This document shows, in pieces, positions 15,879 to 23,689 of a stretch of 45,078 bases of DNA. Location of the stretch: NCBI GenBank assembly GCA_947447005.1, contig CANFHO010000009.1, positions 1 through 45,078 on the forward strand, read 5' to 3'. A model generated the notes under the pieces. It saw only the letters and a program-made list of their open reading frames with translations. It did not search any database and was not told the DNA's origin. A program made the translations under genes and the position numbers. How positions within the stretch are numbered: the stretch's first letter is position 1; the number at the start of each line of letters is the position of its first letter. Source of the DNA: Chitinophagaceae bacterium (GTDB lineage Bacteria > Bacteroidota > Bacteroidia > Chitinophagales > Chitinophagaceae).

Positions 15879-17273
15879 ATGAAAAAAATTGCTTGCTTCC
15901 TTTTACTTGTCTCTTTTTCGATGTTCGCATCTGCACAACAACCTCAATGGGTGAACCTTTTCAATGGCAAAGACCTCACTGGTTTCAAACAATTGAATGG
16001 CAAAGCCAAATACAACGTGGTTAAAGGTGAAATAGTTGGAACCACTGTTTTTGGAGAACCCAATTCATTTTTAGCAACTGAAAAAATGTATGGGGACTTC
16101 ATTCTCGAACTTGATCTAAAATTGTTTACTGATATGAATTCAGGAATACAATTCAGAAGCATCAACGATTTAAGTGAAGCAGGAAAGAAACAAAAAACCA
16201 CCGACGGCAGGGTTCGTGGGTATCAAATGGAGGTTGACCCTTCCGATCGCAAATGGAGCGGTGGAATTTATGATGAAGCCAGAAGAGGATGGCTTTATCC
16301 ACTCGACTTCAATGAAGCTGCAAAAAGTGCATTTAAGAAAAACGACTGGAACCATTACAGAATTGAATGTATTGGCAATTCAATCAGAACCTGGATCAAT
16401 GGTGTGCCTTGTGCTCATTTGATAGATGACTTGACGCCATCAGGTTTCATTGCTTTACAGGTGCATCAAATCAAGGAAAAGGAAAATGAAGGAAAAGAAA
16501 TCCATTGGAAAAATATCAGGATTCAAACAACAAATCTGAAGCCAAGTGCTCCAAGTGGTGTTTATATAGCAAATCTGATTCCAAACTATATCTCAGAAGA
16601 TGAAAAGAAACTTGGATACAGACTACTTTGGGATGGAAAGACCTCTGCCGGATGGAGAGCTATCAACAAAACATATTATCCAGATAAAACATGGGTAATC
16701 AACAATGGAGAGCTCACTGTAAATGGTAATATGTCTGAAAATAAATTAGTTGAAGGCGATATCATTACAGAAGAAGAATTTTCTGCTTTTGATTTACAGT
16801 TTGAATTCAAAATAACAGACACTGCAAATTCAGGAATTAAATATTTTGTTGTTGAAAATGGGAAAAATGGCGGAGGTGCTGGAGTAGGCCCTGAATACCA
16901 GATACTGGACGACATGAAGCATCCAGATGCAAAAGAAGGTGTTATTGGAAACCGTACCATGGCATCCCTATATGACCTCATTCCAGCTGCCAATATGCTT
17001 GATATGAATGCTGCAAGAAGAGATCGCAATCCAATTGGAGAATGGAACAGAGGAAGGATTATTGCTCATCCGGATGGCACAGTAGAACATTGGTTGAATG
17101 GTTACAAGATGGTTGAATACAAGAGAGGAAGCCCTGCATTTCTTGCGTTGGTTGCAAGAAGTAAATATGCTAAATACCCCAATTTTGGCATGGCCCCTAA
17201 AGGACATATTTTACTTCAGCAACACCAAACGAAAGTGTCATTCAGAAGCATCAAAATAAAGGAACTTAAATAA
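15879..17273 (+). CDS. Two-domain DUF1080 (3-keto-disaccharide hydrolase family) protein
   Basis: A 464-residue exported protein. The signal peptide MKKIACFLLLVSFSMFASAQ is followed by two DUF1080 jelly-roll domains. The first (about 24-212) begins WVNLFNGKDLTGFKQL and contains the DFILELDLKLFTDMNSGIQFRS core. The second (about 235-463) begins YRLLWDGKTSAGWRAI and contains FDLQFEFKITDTANSGIKYFV. Characterised DUF1080 proteins cleave 3-keto-glycosides by hydrolysis or elimination, downstream of a C3-oxidising Gfo/Idh/MocA enzyme. Most family members have one domain. The duplication with divergent sequences suggests either two activities or one catalytic and one binding unit. It is 58 bp after uxuB and 27 bp before the next oxidoreductase gene. 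Confidence 0.9.
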   Translation: MKKIACFLLLVSFSMFASAQQPQWVNLFNGKDLTGFKQLNGKAKYNVVKGEIVGTTVFGEPNSFLATEKMYGDFILELDLKLFTDMNSGIQFRSINDLSEAGKKQKTTDGRVRGYQMEVDPSDRKWSGGIYDEARRGWLYPLDFNEAAKSAFKKNDWNHYRIECIGNSIRTWINGVPCAHLIDDLTPSGFIALQVHQIKEKENEGKEIHWKNIRIQTTNLKPSAPSGVYIANLIPNYISEDEKKLGYRLLWDGKTSAGWRAINKTYYPDKTWVINNGELTVNGNMSENKLVEGDIITEEEFSAFDLQFEFKITDTANSGIKYFVVENGKNGGGAGVGPEYQILDDMKHPDAKEGVIGNRTMASLYDLIPAANMLDMNAARRDRNPIGEWNRGRIIAHPDGTVEHWLNGYKMVEYKRGSPAFLALVARSKYAKYPNFGMAPKGHILLQQHQTKVSFRSIKIKELK

Positions 17274-17300
17274 AACATTTAACCCTCAACTCTACATTTT

Positions 17301-18653
17301 ATGAGCCATCGCAGAACATTCATTAAGCAGACGGTAAAAGCAACAGCTGCCACTGCCATAGCTTCCATGGGTATGGATGCTAAATCTTACGGAAATATTC
17401 TTGGAGCCAATGACAAAGTTCGAATTGGTGTGGTAGGATTCTCAGATCGTCACAGGCAATCTCACATCCCTGCTTTCATGAACCACTACAAGGAATTGAA
17501 CTTTGATATTGTTGCAGTATCCGATATTTGGAAAGTTCGCAGAGAAGAAGGCGTTTCTTTTCTGAAAAGCAAAATGGATCATGATATCATTGGATGCAAA
17601 AACAATGATGAACTATATGCGCTTAAAGATATAGATGCAGTTTTTATTTCAACGCCCGACTTCGCTCACGCCTTGCATGCAGCCGAAGCCATCAAGGCCA
17701 AGAAAGATGTGTATTGCGAAAAGCCATTTTCTGAAACCATGGAAGATGCCAGATATGCATTGAAAGTTGCAAAAGCATCAGACCGGATCATTCAGATTGG
17801 ATCGCAAAGAAGATCTGGTTTTAACTACCATGCAGCTGCCAATTTTATTCAATCAGGCCAATTTGGTGATGTAAAAATGGTTGAACTGACATGGAATGTC
17901 AACCAACCAGGCAGATGGAGAAGACCAGACCTTGTAGCGAAATGTTTTGAAAAGGATCTTGATTGGAATAGATTCCTGATGAACAGACCACATGAAAATT
18001 TTGACCCAAGGAAATATCTCGAATACCGTTTATTCTGGCCATATTCTTCTGGATTGCCAGGACAATGGATGAGTCACCAAATTGATACTGTGCATTGGTT
18101 CACTGGCTTCAACCATCCAAGAAGTGTTGTCACAAACGGAGGTATTTACCAATGGCATGACGGAAGAAAGAACTGGGATACCATTACTGCCGTATTCGAT
18201 TATGGGCCTGCAGATGATCTCAGCAAAGGTTTCCAGGTTGTATTCATGTCACGTATGGATAATGGAGATGAAACACCATCTGAAATTTATTTCAGCAATG
18301 GTGGAGAATTAAACCTCATTACCAACAAGGTTTCACCTAAAGGTGGATTGACTGAACGATTTGCAAAGCAGATGGGGATGAAAGCCAATTTATTGCCTGA
18401 AATGAGTTTGAGTGAAGTGATAAAAGTAGAAGCAGGTGCCAATACAGGTGGAGATCCTTTGACCTCAGCACACGTCAGAAACTGGATGGAATGCATTCGC
18501 AGCAGGAAGCAAACAAATGCCCCGGTTGAAGCAGGATATTACCATTGTATTGCTACTATCATGGCCAATGCGGCTTGCAGAACTGGTCAGAAAGTAACAT
18601 TTGATGAAAAGACTCAAGAAGTAATGGCTGGTGGAAAACCTTTCAAATACTAA
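17301..18653 (+). CDS. Tat-exported Gfo/Idh/MocA-family oxidoreductase
   Basis: A 450-residue NAD(P)-dependent oxidoreductase-like protein. The N-terminus MSHRRTFIKQTVKATAATA is a twin-arginine signal. The Rossmann segment VRIGVVGFSDRHRQSHIPAF follows. The signature CEKPFSETMEDA holds the conserved Lys (K141), and IQIGSQRRSGFNYH and GLPGQWMSHQIDTVHWF are typical of the long Bacteroidota subgroup. Pairing with the DUF1080 gene just upstream is the arrangement seen in 3-keto-glycoside modules, where the oxidoreductase oxidises the C3 hydroxyl or reduces the released 3-keto-sugar. Which one applies is not visible. The 3' end overlaps the EamA gene start by 23 bases. Confidence 0.92.
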   Translation: MSHRRTFIKQTVKATAATAIASMGMDAKSYGNILGANDKVRIGVVGFSDRHRQSHIPAFMNHYKELNFDIVAVSDIWKVRREEGVSFLKSKMDHDIIGCKNNDELYALKDIDAVFISTPDFAHALHAAEAIKAKKDVYCEKPFSETMEDARYALKVAKASDRIIQIGSQRRSGFNYHAAANFIQSGQFGDVKMVELTWNVNQPGRWRRPDLVAKCFEKDLDWNRFLMNRPHENFDPRKYLEYRLFWPYSSGLPGQWMSHQIDTVHWFTGFNHPRSVVTNGGIYQWHDGRKNWDTITAVFDYGPADDLSKGFQVVFMSRMDNGDETPSEIYFSNGGELNLITNKVSPKGGLTERFAKQMGMKANLLPEMSLSEVIKVEAGANTGGDPLTSAHVRNWMECIRSRKQTNAPVEAGYYHCIATIMANAACRTGQKVTFDEKTQEVMAGGKPFKY

Positions 18654-19563
18654 ATCAAATCATACTCCATATGATTGGAAAACGGCGGTCACACTTGTGG
18701 CCGCCAATTTTTTCTTTGGCACCAACATCATTGCCGTCAAACAGATCTCTCCTGTACTCATTGATCCGATTGGACTTTCCTTTGCAAGAATGATGATCAC
18801 CGGTATTCTACTGACATTGATTCTTGCACTTTCAAAATCAAAAGAAAAAATTGAAAGGAGCGATTATCTAACATTGATTTTTGCAGGACTCTTTGGAGTA
18901 ACCTGCAATCAGATCTTTTCAATTGTTGGTATTGCGAACACCAATCCCATACATGCATCCTTGCTGATCATGGCAACACCTATTATTGTTTCTGTGTTGG
19001 CAGCTATATTTTTAAAAGAAAGATTTGGATGGAATAAATTCACCGGACTTCTGATGGGTATTACTGGCGCTGCCTTGTTAATTATTTTCAGAGATCACAA
19101 AAACAATCTAAATCCTGCAACAATTTTAGGAGATGTATTCATTGTATCAGGTGCCTTATGCTATTCCACGTACCTGATTCTGATCAGAAAAATCTCATCA
19201 AAATACAGTCCTTTAACTATACTGAGATTTGTATTTATTGTTGGGACTTGTTTTTGTTTTCCCTTTAGTTTCAAAACATTTGCAGCAGCAAACTGGACCG
19301 GATTCACAGTAATGGATTGGTATGCAATATTTCACATCATCATACTTGGCACTTTCCTGGCTTATCTCTTAATGAATATGGGAGTAACCAATTGGGGGCC
19401 ATCTAGAACAGGTAGCTTCATCTATTTTCAGCCACTTTTTGGCACGGCTGCGGCTATATTGATTCTACATGAAAGTCTTTCGCTGATAAAAGTATTATCA
19501 GCTATCCTAATCATACTTGGTGTATGGATTACTTCTTTGAAAATATTGAAAAAGGGAAATTAA
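18631..19563 (+). CDS. EamA/DMT-family transporter
   Basis: A 310-residue membrane protein with ten predicted hydrophobic segments in two EamA repeats (first VAANFFFGTNIIAVKQI, second GDVFIVSGALCYSTYLILI). It is of the drug/metabolite transporter superfamily. Placement at the end of the uronate operon suggests movement of a uronate, keto-sugar or intermediate across the inner membrane. The substrate is not deducible. The only plausible starts are GTG 18631 (used here) or CTG 18628, since a TAA lies just upstream and no ATG is in frame before the first membrane segment. The start lies inside the preceding gene. A GC-rich hairpin with a T run covers codons 18-27. Confidence 0.88.
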   Translation: MENLSNTKSNHTPYDWKTAVTLVAANFFFGTNIIAVKQISPVLIDPIGLSFARMMITGILLTLILALSKSKEKIERSDYLTLIFAGLFGVTCNQIFSIVGIANTNPIHASLLIMATPIIVSVLAAIFLKERFGWNKFTGLLMGITGAALLIIFRDHKNNLNPATILGDVFIVSGALCYSTYLILIRKISSKYSPLTILRFVFIVGTCFCFPFSFKTFAAANWTGFTVMDWYAIFHIIILGTFLAYLLMNMGVTNWGPSRTGSFIYFQPLFGTAAAILILHESLSLIKVLSAILIILGVWITSLKILKKGN

Positions 19564-19572
19564 CTAAAAACG

Positions 19573-20481
19573 TTACTTCACAATGCTGTTTCTTTTTAAC
19601 CATGCAGTTAGAGAATCAGTCCATTTTTCGTTAGAAGTGGAATTGTTCATCCCAAAACCATGTCCGCCTTTTTCATATGTAAACAATTCACCTGAAACAC
19701 CATTGCGTTTCATGGCATCAAGGTATTGATAAGAGTTTTCAATAGGAACGGCCTTATCGTCTTTTGCATGAACAATAAAAGCTATGGGGGTTTCAGCATT
19801 TACTTGCAATTCGCCAGAAAAATATTGGATATACTGGGCCGTAGTATCTGATCCCAATAAATTATTTCTGGAACCCTTGTGTGCGAAATTTCCAAAGCTG
19901 ATAACTGGATATCCCAGGATTTGAAAATCGGGTCTGAGTGAAATCTTTTTCGAAACTTTTATTTTGGGATCATTGTAATGAACTGCAAGTGAAGATGCCA
20001 AATGACCACCTGCTGAAAAGCCCATGATACCTACCTTAGAAGGATCTACATTCCATTTGTGAGCATTCTTACGTACGAGATAAATAGCTTGTTGTGCATC
20101 TTGCAAGGGGGCATATTTTTTATCCACCTGATTCTCGGAAGATGGAATGCGATACTTAAGCACCACGGCATGCACTCCGATTGAATTGAAGTATTTTGCC
20201 ACATCCGTACCCTCGTGTGAGGATGCAAGAATAGAATAACCTCCGCCTGGGCAGATAATGACACAAGGAGCTTGAAAATCACCTGCACTGAAGAATTGAT
20301 AGCCAGGAATAGAAACCTTGGATATTCTAAGAATACCCCCAGTTGTTGCTTCCGATTCCAAATTAGGCGCTTCAATGAAATTAGGTACCTTCTTCTTATA
20401 AAGAGGAACATATTGAGCTGAAACAGAATTCATTTTCATACAAATTGAAAGAAGAAAAAAGCGAATCAATATGTTCCTCAT
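19573..20481 (-). CDS. Exported alpha/beta hydrolase (carbohydrate-esterase-like)
   Basis: A 302-residue protein with an N-terminal signal (MRNILIRFFLLSICMKMNSVSAQ) and the alpha/beta-hydrolase core. The oxyanion region CVIICPGGGYSILASSHEG, the nucleophile elbow GFSAGG (S156), the acid in VHAKDDKAVP and the histidine in YEKGGHGFGMN are all in order. It resembles the BD-FAE/acetyl-xylan-esterase-like group common in Bacteroidota glycan loci, which remove acetyl or feruloyl groups. Here it might deacylate a glucuronate-bearing glycan (inference). It is the last gene of the kduI-kdgK-YhcH-eda operon, five bases after eda, and converges on the EamA gene with nine bases between stops. Confidence 0.88.
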   Translation of the reverse strand: MRNILIRFFLLSICMKMNSVSAQYVPLYKKKVPNFIEAPNLESEATTGGILRISKVSIPGYQFFSAGDFQAPCVIICPGGGYSILASSHEGTDVAKYFNSIGVHAVVLKYRIPSSENQVDKKYAPLQDAQQAIYLVRKNAHKWNVDPSKVGIMGFSAGGHLASSLAVHYNDPKIKVSKKISLRPDFQILGYPVISFGNFAHKGSRNNLLGSDTTAQYIQYFSGELQVNAETPIAFIVHAKDDKAVPIENSYQYLDAMKRNGVSGELFTYEKGGHGFGMNNSTSNEKWTDSLTAWLKRNSIVK

Positions 20482-20486
20482 ATGGT

Positions 20487-21149
20487 TTATTTTTTGATGC
20501 TTTGAATCAATGACAATACTTCACGTGTAGAAGATTCGATAATAGCATACTCTTTTGCTTCCATCAATTTTTTGCTGATAAGTTTGCTACCCATTCCCAC
20601 TGCACATACACCAGCCTTGAACCACCCTTCGATGCTTTCTTTGGTAGTATCCACACCACCTGTTGGCATGAAAAGAAGTTTAGGGAAAATCTCTTTAATG
20701 CTGCTTAAAAACTCAGGTCCCAAAATATTGCCTGGGAATAATTTAATGAATTTTACCCCTGCATTTTCGGCAGCAATGATCTCAGAGGGAGTCATGCAAC
20801 CTGGTGCATAAAAAATATCACCCTGAATACAATAGGCAGCTACTTCAGGAACAAAACCAGGACTCACCAAGAAGTCTGCTCCTGCAGCATTGTAAGCTTC
20901 CGCCTGTGCAAGATTTTTGATTGTACCAACACCCAAAAGCATATCAGGCATCTCAGTATTGCGCAACGCAACCATTTGTTTGAAATTACTCAAAGCAGCT
21001 TCACCACGATTGGTATACTCAACTGCTTTAATCCCTGCTTTATAGATGGAACGAAGAATATCCAAGCTCACAGATTCATCCGGATTGAAATACAATGGAA
21101 GTATACCCTGAGCAACAATTGCATCTGAAACGATTTGACTATTCGCCAT
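20487..21149 (-). CDS. eda: 2-dehydro-3-deoxy-6-phosphogluconate (KDPG/KHG) aldolase
   Basis: This class I aldolase splits KDPG to pyruvate and glyceraldehyde-3-phosphate, the last step of the uronate route. The 220 residues match the family. The Schiff-base lysine is in VKFIKLFPGN (K136). The catalytic glutamate is in AVEYTNRGE (E45), where the family more often has EVTLR. The MPTGGV phosphate-binding motif and ADFLVSPGF segment are present. It lies two bases after the YhcH gene in the kduI operon. Confidence 0.95.
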   Translation of the reverse strand: MANSQIVSDAIVAQGILPLYFNPDESVSLDILRSIYKAGIKAVEYTNRGEAALSNFKQMVALRNTEMPDMLLGVGTIKNLAQAEAYNAAGADFLVSPGFVPEVAAYCIQGDIFYAPGCMTPSEIIAAENAGVKFIKLFPGNILGPEFLSSIKEIFPKLLFMPTGGVDTTKESIEGWFKAGVCAVGMGSKLISKKLMEAKEYAIIESSTREVLSLIQSIKK

Positions 21150-21151
21150 GA

Positions 21152-21601
21152 TTAAATTTTTACTTTGATTACCATTTTTTTGATTTCCCCTTCACCAATC
21201 ATGGGTGCATGTACATCTTCCGGAAAGAAGATTGCAAATTGATTATTGGTTAGCTGAAAGAACATATCAGGTTTATCTGTATAGAACAACACATCTTTTT
21301 CGTCATTGTATGGATCCCTCTCTGAAAGGCATGATGCACGCGGCTTCCAGCCCAAAGTTTCATGTCCATGAATGCAAATCTGAATATCGATATTCTTGTT
21401 ATGACATTCAAATTTTGCTGAAGATTCTTCAGCTGTCATTCCGGTCTTGTTTGAAACAATTGCTTTCAAACCCTCAGCAATATCATATTTCCCCACCTCG
21501 ATGGCATGGAGATCTGTTTTATTTATATATTCAAAAGCCTGTGCGAACAAAGGATGAATACCAGAATACTTAGAGATGTTTTCTAAACTGTCGATAATCA
21601 T
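21152..21601 (-). CDS. YhcH/YjgK/YiaL-family (DUF386) protein
   Basis: A 149-residue cupin-like protein of the YhcH family. Typical parts are the LENISKYSGIHPLFAQAFEYI start, the core FECHNKNIDIQICIHGHETLGW with metal-ligand-like His and Glu (about 84-105), and the C-terminal FAIFFPEDVHAPMIGEGEIKKMVIKV. Family members accompany sialate, galactoside and uronate catabolic genes and are thought to handle anomers or isomers of acidic sugars, but activity is poorly defined. Its place between kdgK and eda, with short gaps, ties it to KDG/KDPG metabolism. Confidence 0.9.
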   Translation of the reverse strand: MIIDSLENISKYSGIHPLFAQAFEYINKTDLHAIEVGKYDIAEGLKAIVSNKTGMTAEESSAKFECHNKNIDIQICIHGHETLGWKPRASCLSERDPYNDEKDVLFYTDKPDMFFQLTNNQFAIFFPEDVHAPMIGEGEIKKMVIKVKI

Positions 21602-21625
21602 TTTATGTATTTAAAGGGTTTAAAA

Positions 21626-22651
21626 TTATCTCTGCACCCTACCACTGCCATCTCCTTTCATAAGGTCTTTCACTTCTGAAAGTGTAGCATGGTTCAAGTC
21701 GCCAGGGATGGTGTGTTTCAACGCACTTGCAGCAACACCAAATTCTGCTGCTTCTGGCATCGGCATACCTGTTACCAATCCATAAATCAATCCACTCGCG
21801 AAGCTATCACCACTACCTACCCTGTCAACAATTCTTACATTGTATTTCTTGGTATGATAGAATTCAGTTCCATCATAAACAAGTGCACTCCATCCATTGT
21901 CGCTTGCACTGTGGCTTTCGCGCAATGAAGAAGCGATATATTTGAAACCGAATTTTTCTTTCATTTGCTTAAATACATCCTTGAAACCATCCAGATCCAA
22001 TTCTCCTTTTGTTACATCTGTATCTTTTGCTTTGAAACCAAGTGTAGTATCTGCATCTTCTTCGTTTCCAATACATACATCCACATACTGACAAAGATTG
22101 GTCATTACTTGTCTTGCTTTTTCTTTGCTCCACAACTTTTTCCTGTAGTTAAGATCGATGCTGGTTGTGATGCCTTTTGCTTTTGCCGCTTTGAGGGCTG
22201 CTTCAGCCAACGCTGCAGCCTTGTCGCTTAAAGCAGGTGTAATACCTGTAGTGTGGAACCAATCAGCACCATCCAAAATTTTATCAAAATCAAATTCAGA
22301 TATATCAACATCTGCAATGGATGCTCCTGCCCTGTCATATACAACTTGAGAGGCTCTCATTGATGCACCAGTTTCAAGAAAATAGATTCCAAGCCTGTCG
22401 CCACCACGAGCGATAAATTGTGTATCAACACCATAACGACGAATATGATTGATGGCAGATTGCCCGATTGGATTGTTTGGAACCTTGGTTACAAATGTGC
22501 CATTCAAACCATAGTTGCAGAGTGCTGCAGCTACGTTTGCTTCACCACCACCATAGGTGATATCAAATGTATCTGCTTGTACAAAACGTTTGTAGTCTGG
22601 TGTAGAAAGACGGAGCATAATCTCGCCGAGGGTAACAACTTTCTTTGACAT
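21626..22651 (-). CDS. kdgK: 2-keto-3-deoxygluconate kinase (PfkB family)
   Basis: A 341-residue PfkB/ribokinase-family sugar kinase that phosphorylates KDG to KDPG. It has the N-terminal GEIMLRLSTPDYKRFVQADTFDITYGGGEANVAAAL substrate-binding region and a mid-protein TSIDLNYRKKLWS. The second signature DRVGSGDSFASGLIYG holds the catalytic Asp (D282). The RLSTP and YGGGEANVA motifs are characteristic of KDG kinases rather than fructokinases. It is flanked by kduI and the YhcH gene on the same strand, consistent with the pathway. Confidence 0.95.
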   Translation of the reverse strand: MSKKVVTLGEIMLRLSTPDYKRFVQADTFDITYGGGEANVAAALCNYGLNGTFVTKVPNNPIGQSAINHIRRYGVDTQFIARGGDRLGIYFLETGASMRASQVVYDRAGASIADVDISEFDFDKILDGADWFHTTGITPALSDKAAALAEAALKAAKAKGITTSIDLNYRKKLWSKEKARQVMTNLCQYVDVCIGNEEDADTTLGFKAKDTDVTKGELDLDGFKDVFKQMKEKFGFKYIASSLRESHSASDNGWSALVYDGTEFYHTKKYNVRIVDRVGSGDSFASGLIYGLVTGMPMPEAAEFGVAASALKHTIPGDLNHATLSEVKDLMKGDGSGRVQR

Positions 22652-22679
22652 ATTGATTTATTTTTTGAGGTTTGTAGGT

Positions 22680-23510
22680 TTATTTAATTTGAGGAATAGG
22701 TGCAGGATCCATATCGGTATAATCAAGATTTTCTCCAGCCATGCCCCATACAAATGCATAGTTTGACGTTCCACTCCCAAAGTGTACACTCCATGGTGGT
22801 GAAATGACAGCTTCATCATTTTTCATTACGATATGTTGTGTCTGTTGAGGCTGTCCCATAAAATGGAAAATTCTATGATCTGCATGCAGATCAAAATAAA
22901 GATATACCTCCATCCTTCTGGTATGTGTATGTGGGGGAACAGAATTCCAAACACTTCCTGGTTCCAAAACCGTTAGTCCCATAACCAACTGACAACTCTG
23001 AATGCCCTCCTTATGGATGTACTTGTACACAGTACGTTTATTTGCAGTGGATTGATCGCCTAAGTTCACAGGAGCAGCTTGCTCTTTTGTGAATTTAGCA
23101 ACAGGATACGCATGATGTGCTGGTGAAGAAAGAATATAAAATTTAGCTGGTGTTTTTTTACTTGAAGAAGAAAAAGAAACTTTTTTAGATCCTTTACCGA
23201 TATACAAACATTCAAGTTTATCCAGGTTGTATTTCTTTCCATCAACATTTATGACGCCTTTCCCGCCAATATTGATGATGCCCATTTCTCTTCTTTCCAG
23301 AAAAAAATTGGCACGTAATTCAGCTGGGTTATTCAATGTAACCGTTTTGTTGACAGGCATTGTTCCTCCTACAATTACACGATCGTAGTGAGAATAGACA
23401 AGCTGGAGTTTATCTGCATTGAATAAAGATGAGACGAGAAAATTTTCACGCAATGCATCTGTTTGCAAAGTGCGTGATTCATTGGGACCGATGGCAAACC
23501 TTACTTCCAT
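22680..23510 (-). CDS. kduI: 5-dehydro-4-deoxy-D-glucuronate isomerase (DKI isomerase)
   Basis: KduI isomerises 4-deoxy-L-threo-5-hexosulose uronate, the product of unsaturated-uronide cleavage, to 2,5-diketo-3-deoxygluconate. The chosen ATG (23510) gives 276 residues starting MEVRFAIGPNESRTLQTDAL, the usual family length. An in-frame extension of 13 codons upstream is not family-like. Zinc ligands are seen in VPPHTHTRRMEVYLYFDL (H194, H196, E201) with H243 in SPPWSVHFGSG. It heads the operon kduI-kdgK-YhcH-eda-esterase. A TACATTTG box on the minus strand and a 30-bp palindrome lie upstream. No kduD clearly separate from the SDR gene is present in the window. Confidence 0.95.
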   Translation of the reverse strand: MEVRFAIGPNESRTLQTDALRENFLVSSLFNADKLQLVYSHYDRVIVGGTMPVNKTVTLNNPAELRANFFLERREMGIINIGGKGVINVDGKKYNLDKLECLYIGKGSKKVSFSSSSKKTPAKFYILSSPAHHAYPVAKFTKEQAAPVNLGDQSTANKRTVYKYIHKEGIQSCQLVMGLTVLEPGSVWNSVPPHTHTRRMEVYLYFDLHADHRIFHFMGQPQQTQHIVMKNDEAVISPPWSVHFGSGTSNYAFVWGMAGENLDYTDMDPAPIPQIK

Positions 23511-23538
23511 TGAGAGGAATTTATTTTTTAGACAGCAC

Positions 23539-23546
23539 CAAATGTA
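23539..23546 (-). promoter_or_regulatory. Putative Bacteroidota -7 promoter box for kduI
   Basis: The minus strand reads TACATTTG, matching the TAnnTTTG consensus of Bacteroidota housekeeping promoters, 28 bases before the kduI ATG. No TTG at the ideal -33 spacing is evident. The LacI-type palindrome lies about 35 bases further upstream. Confidence 0.4.
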
Positions 23547-23580
23547 CAAAAAATGAACTCGGGGATAAGGCCAATTGGAA

Positions 23581-23610
23581 TGTTTTTACGAAATCGTTAC
23601 CGTAAAAACA
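23581..23610. promoter_or_regulatory. LacI-type 30-bp palindromic operator between kduI and the GGT-family gene
   Basis: Perfect 10-bp inverted arms, TGTTTTTACG and CGTAAAAACA, flank a 10-bp centre AAATCGTTAC whose middle is CG. It is the most symmetrical of the four sites. It lies 70 bp before kduI and 79 bp before the divergent GGT-family gene, so it could regulate both. Assignment to the LacI protein at 3025-4035 is inference from proximity and motif type. Confidence 0.75.
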
Positions 23611-23689
23611 GGAGTAAACAAATAGCAGAAAAAATGGTTAATTTCATTGTACGTTCTTAAACGCTCAAAGTTGTAATAAAAACAGATTC

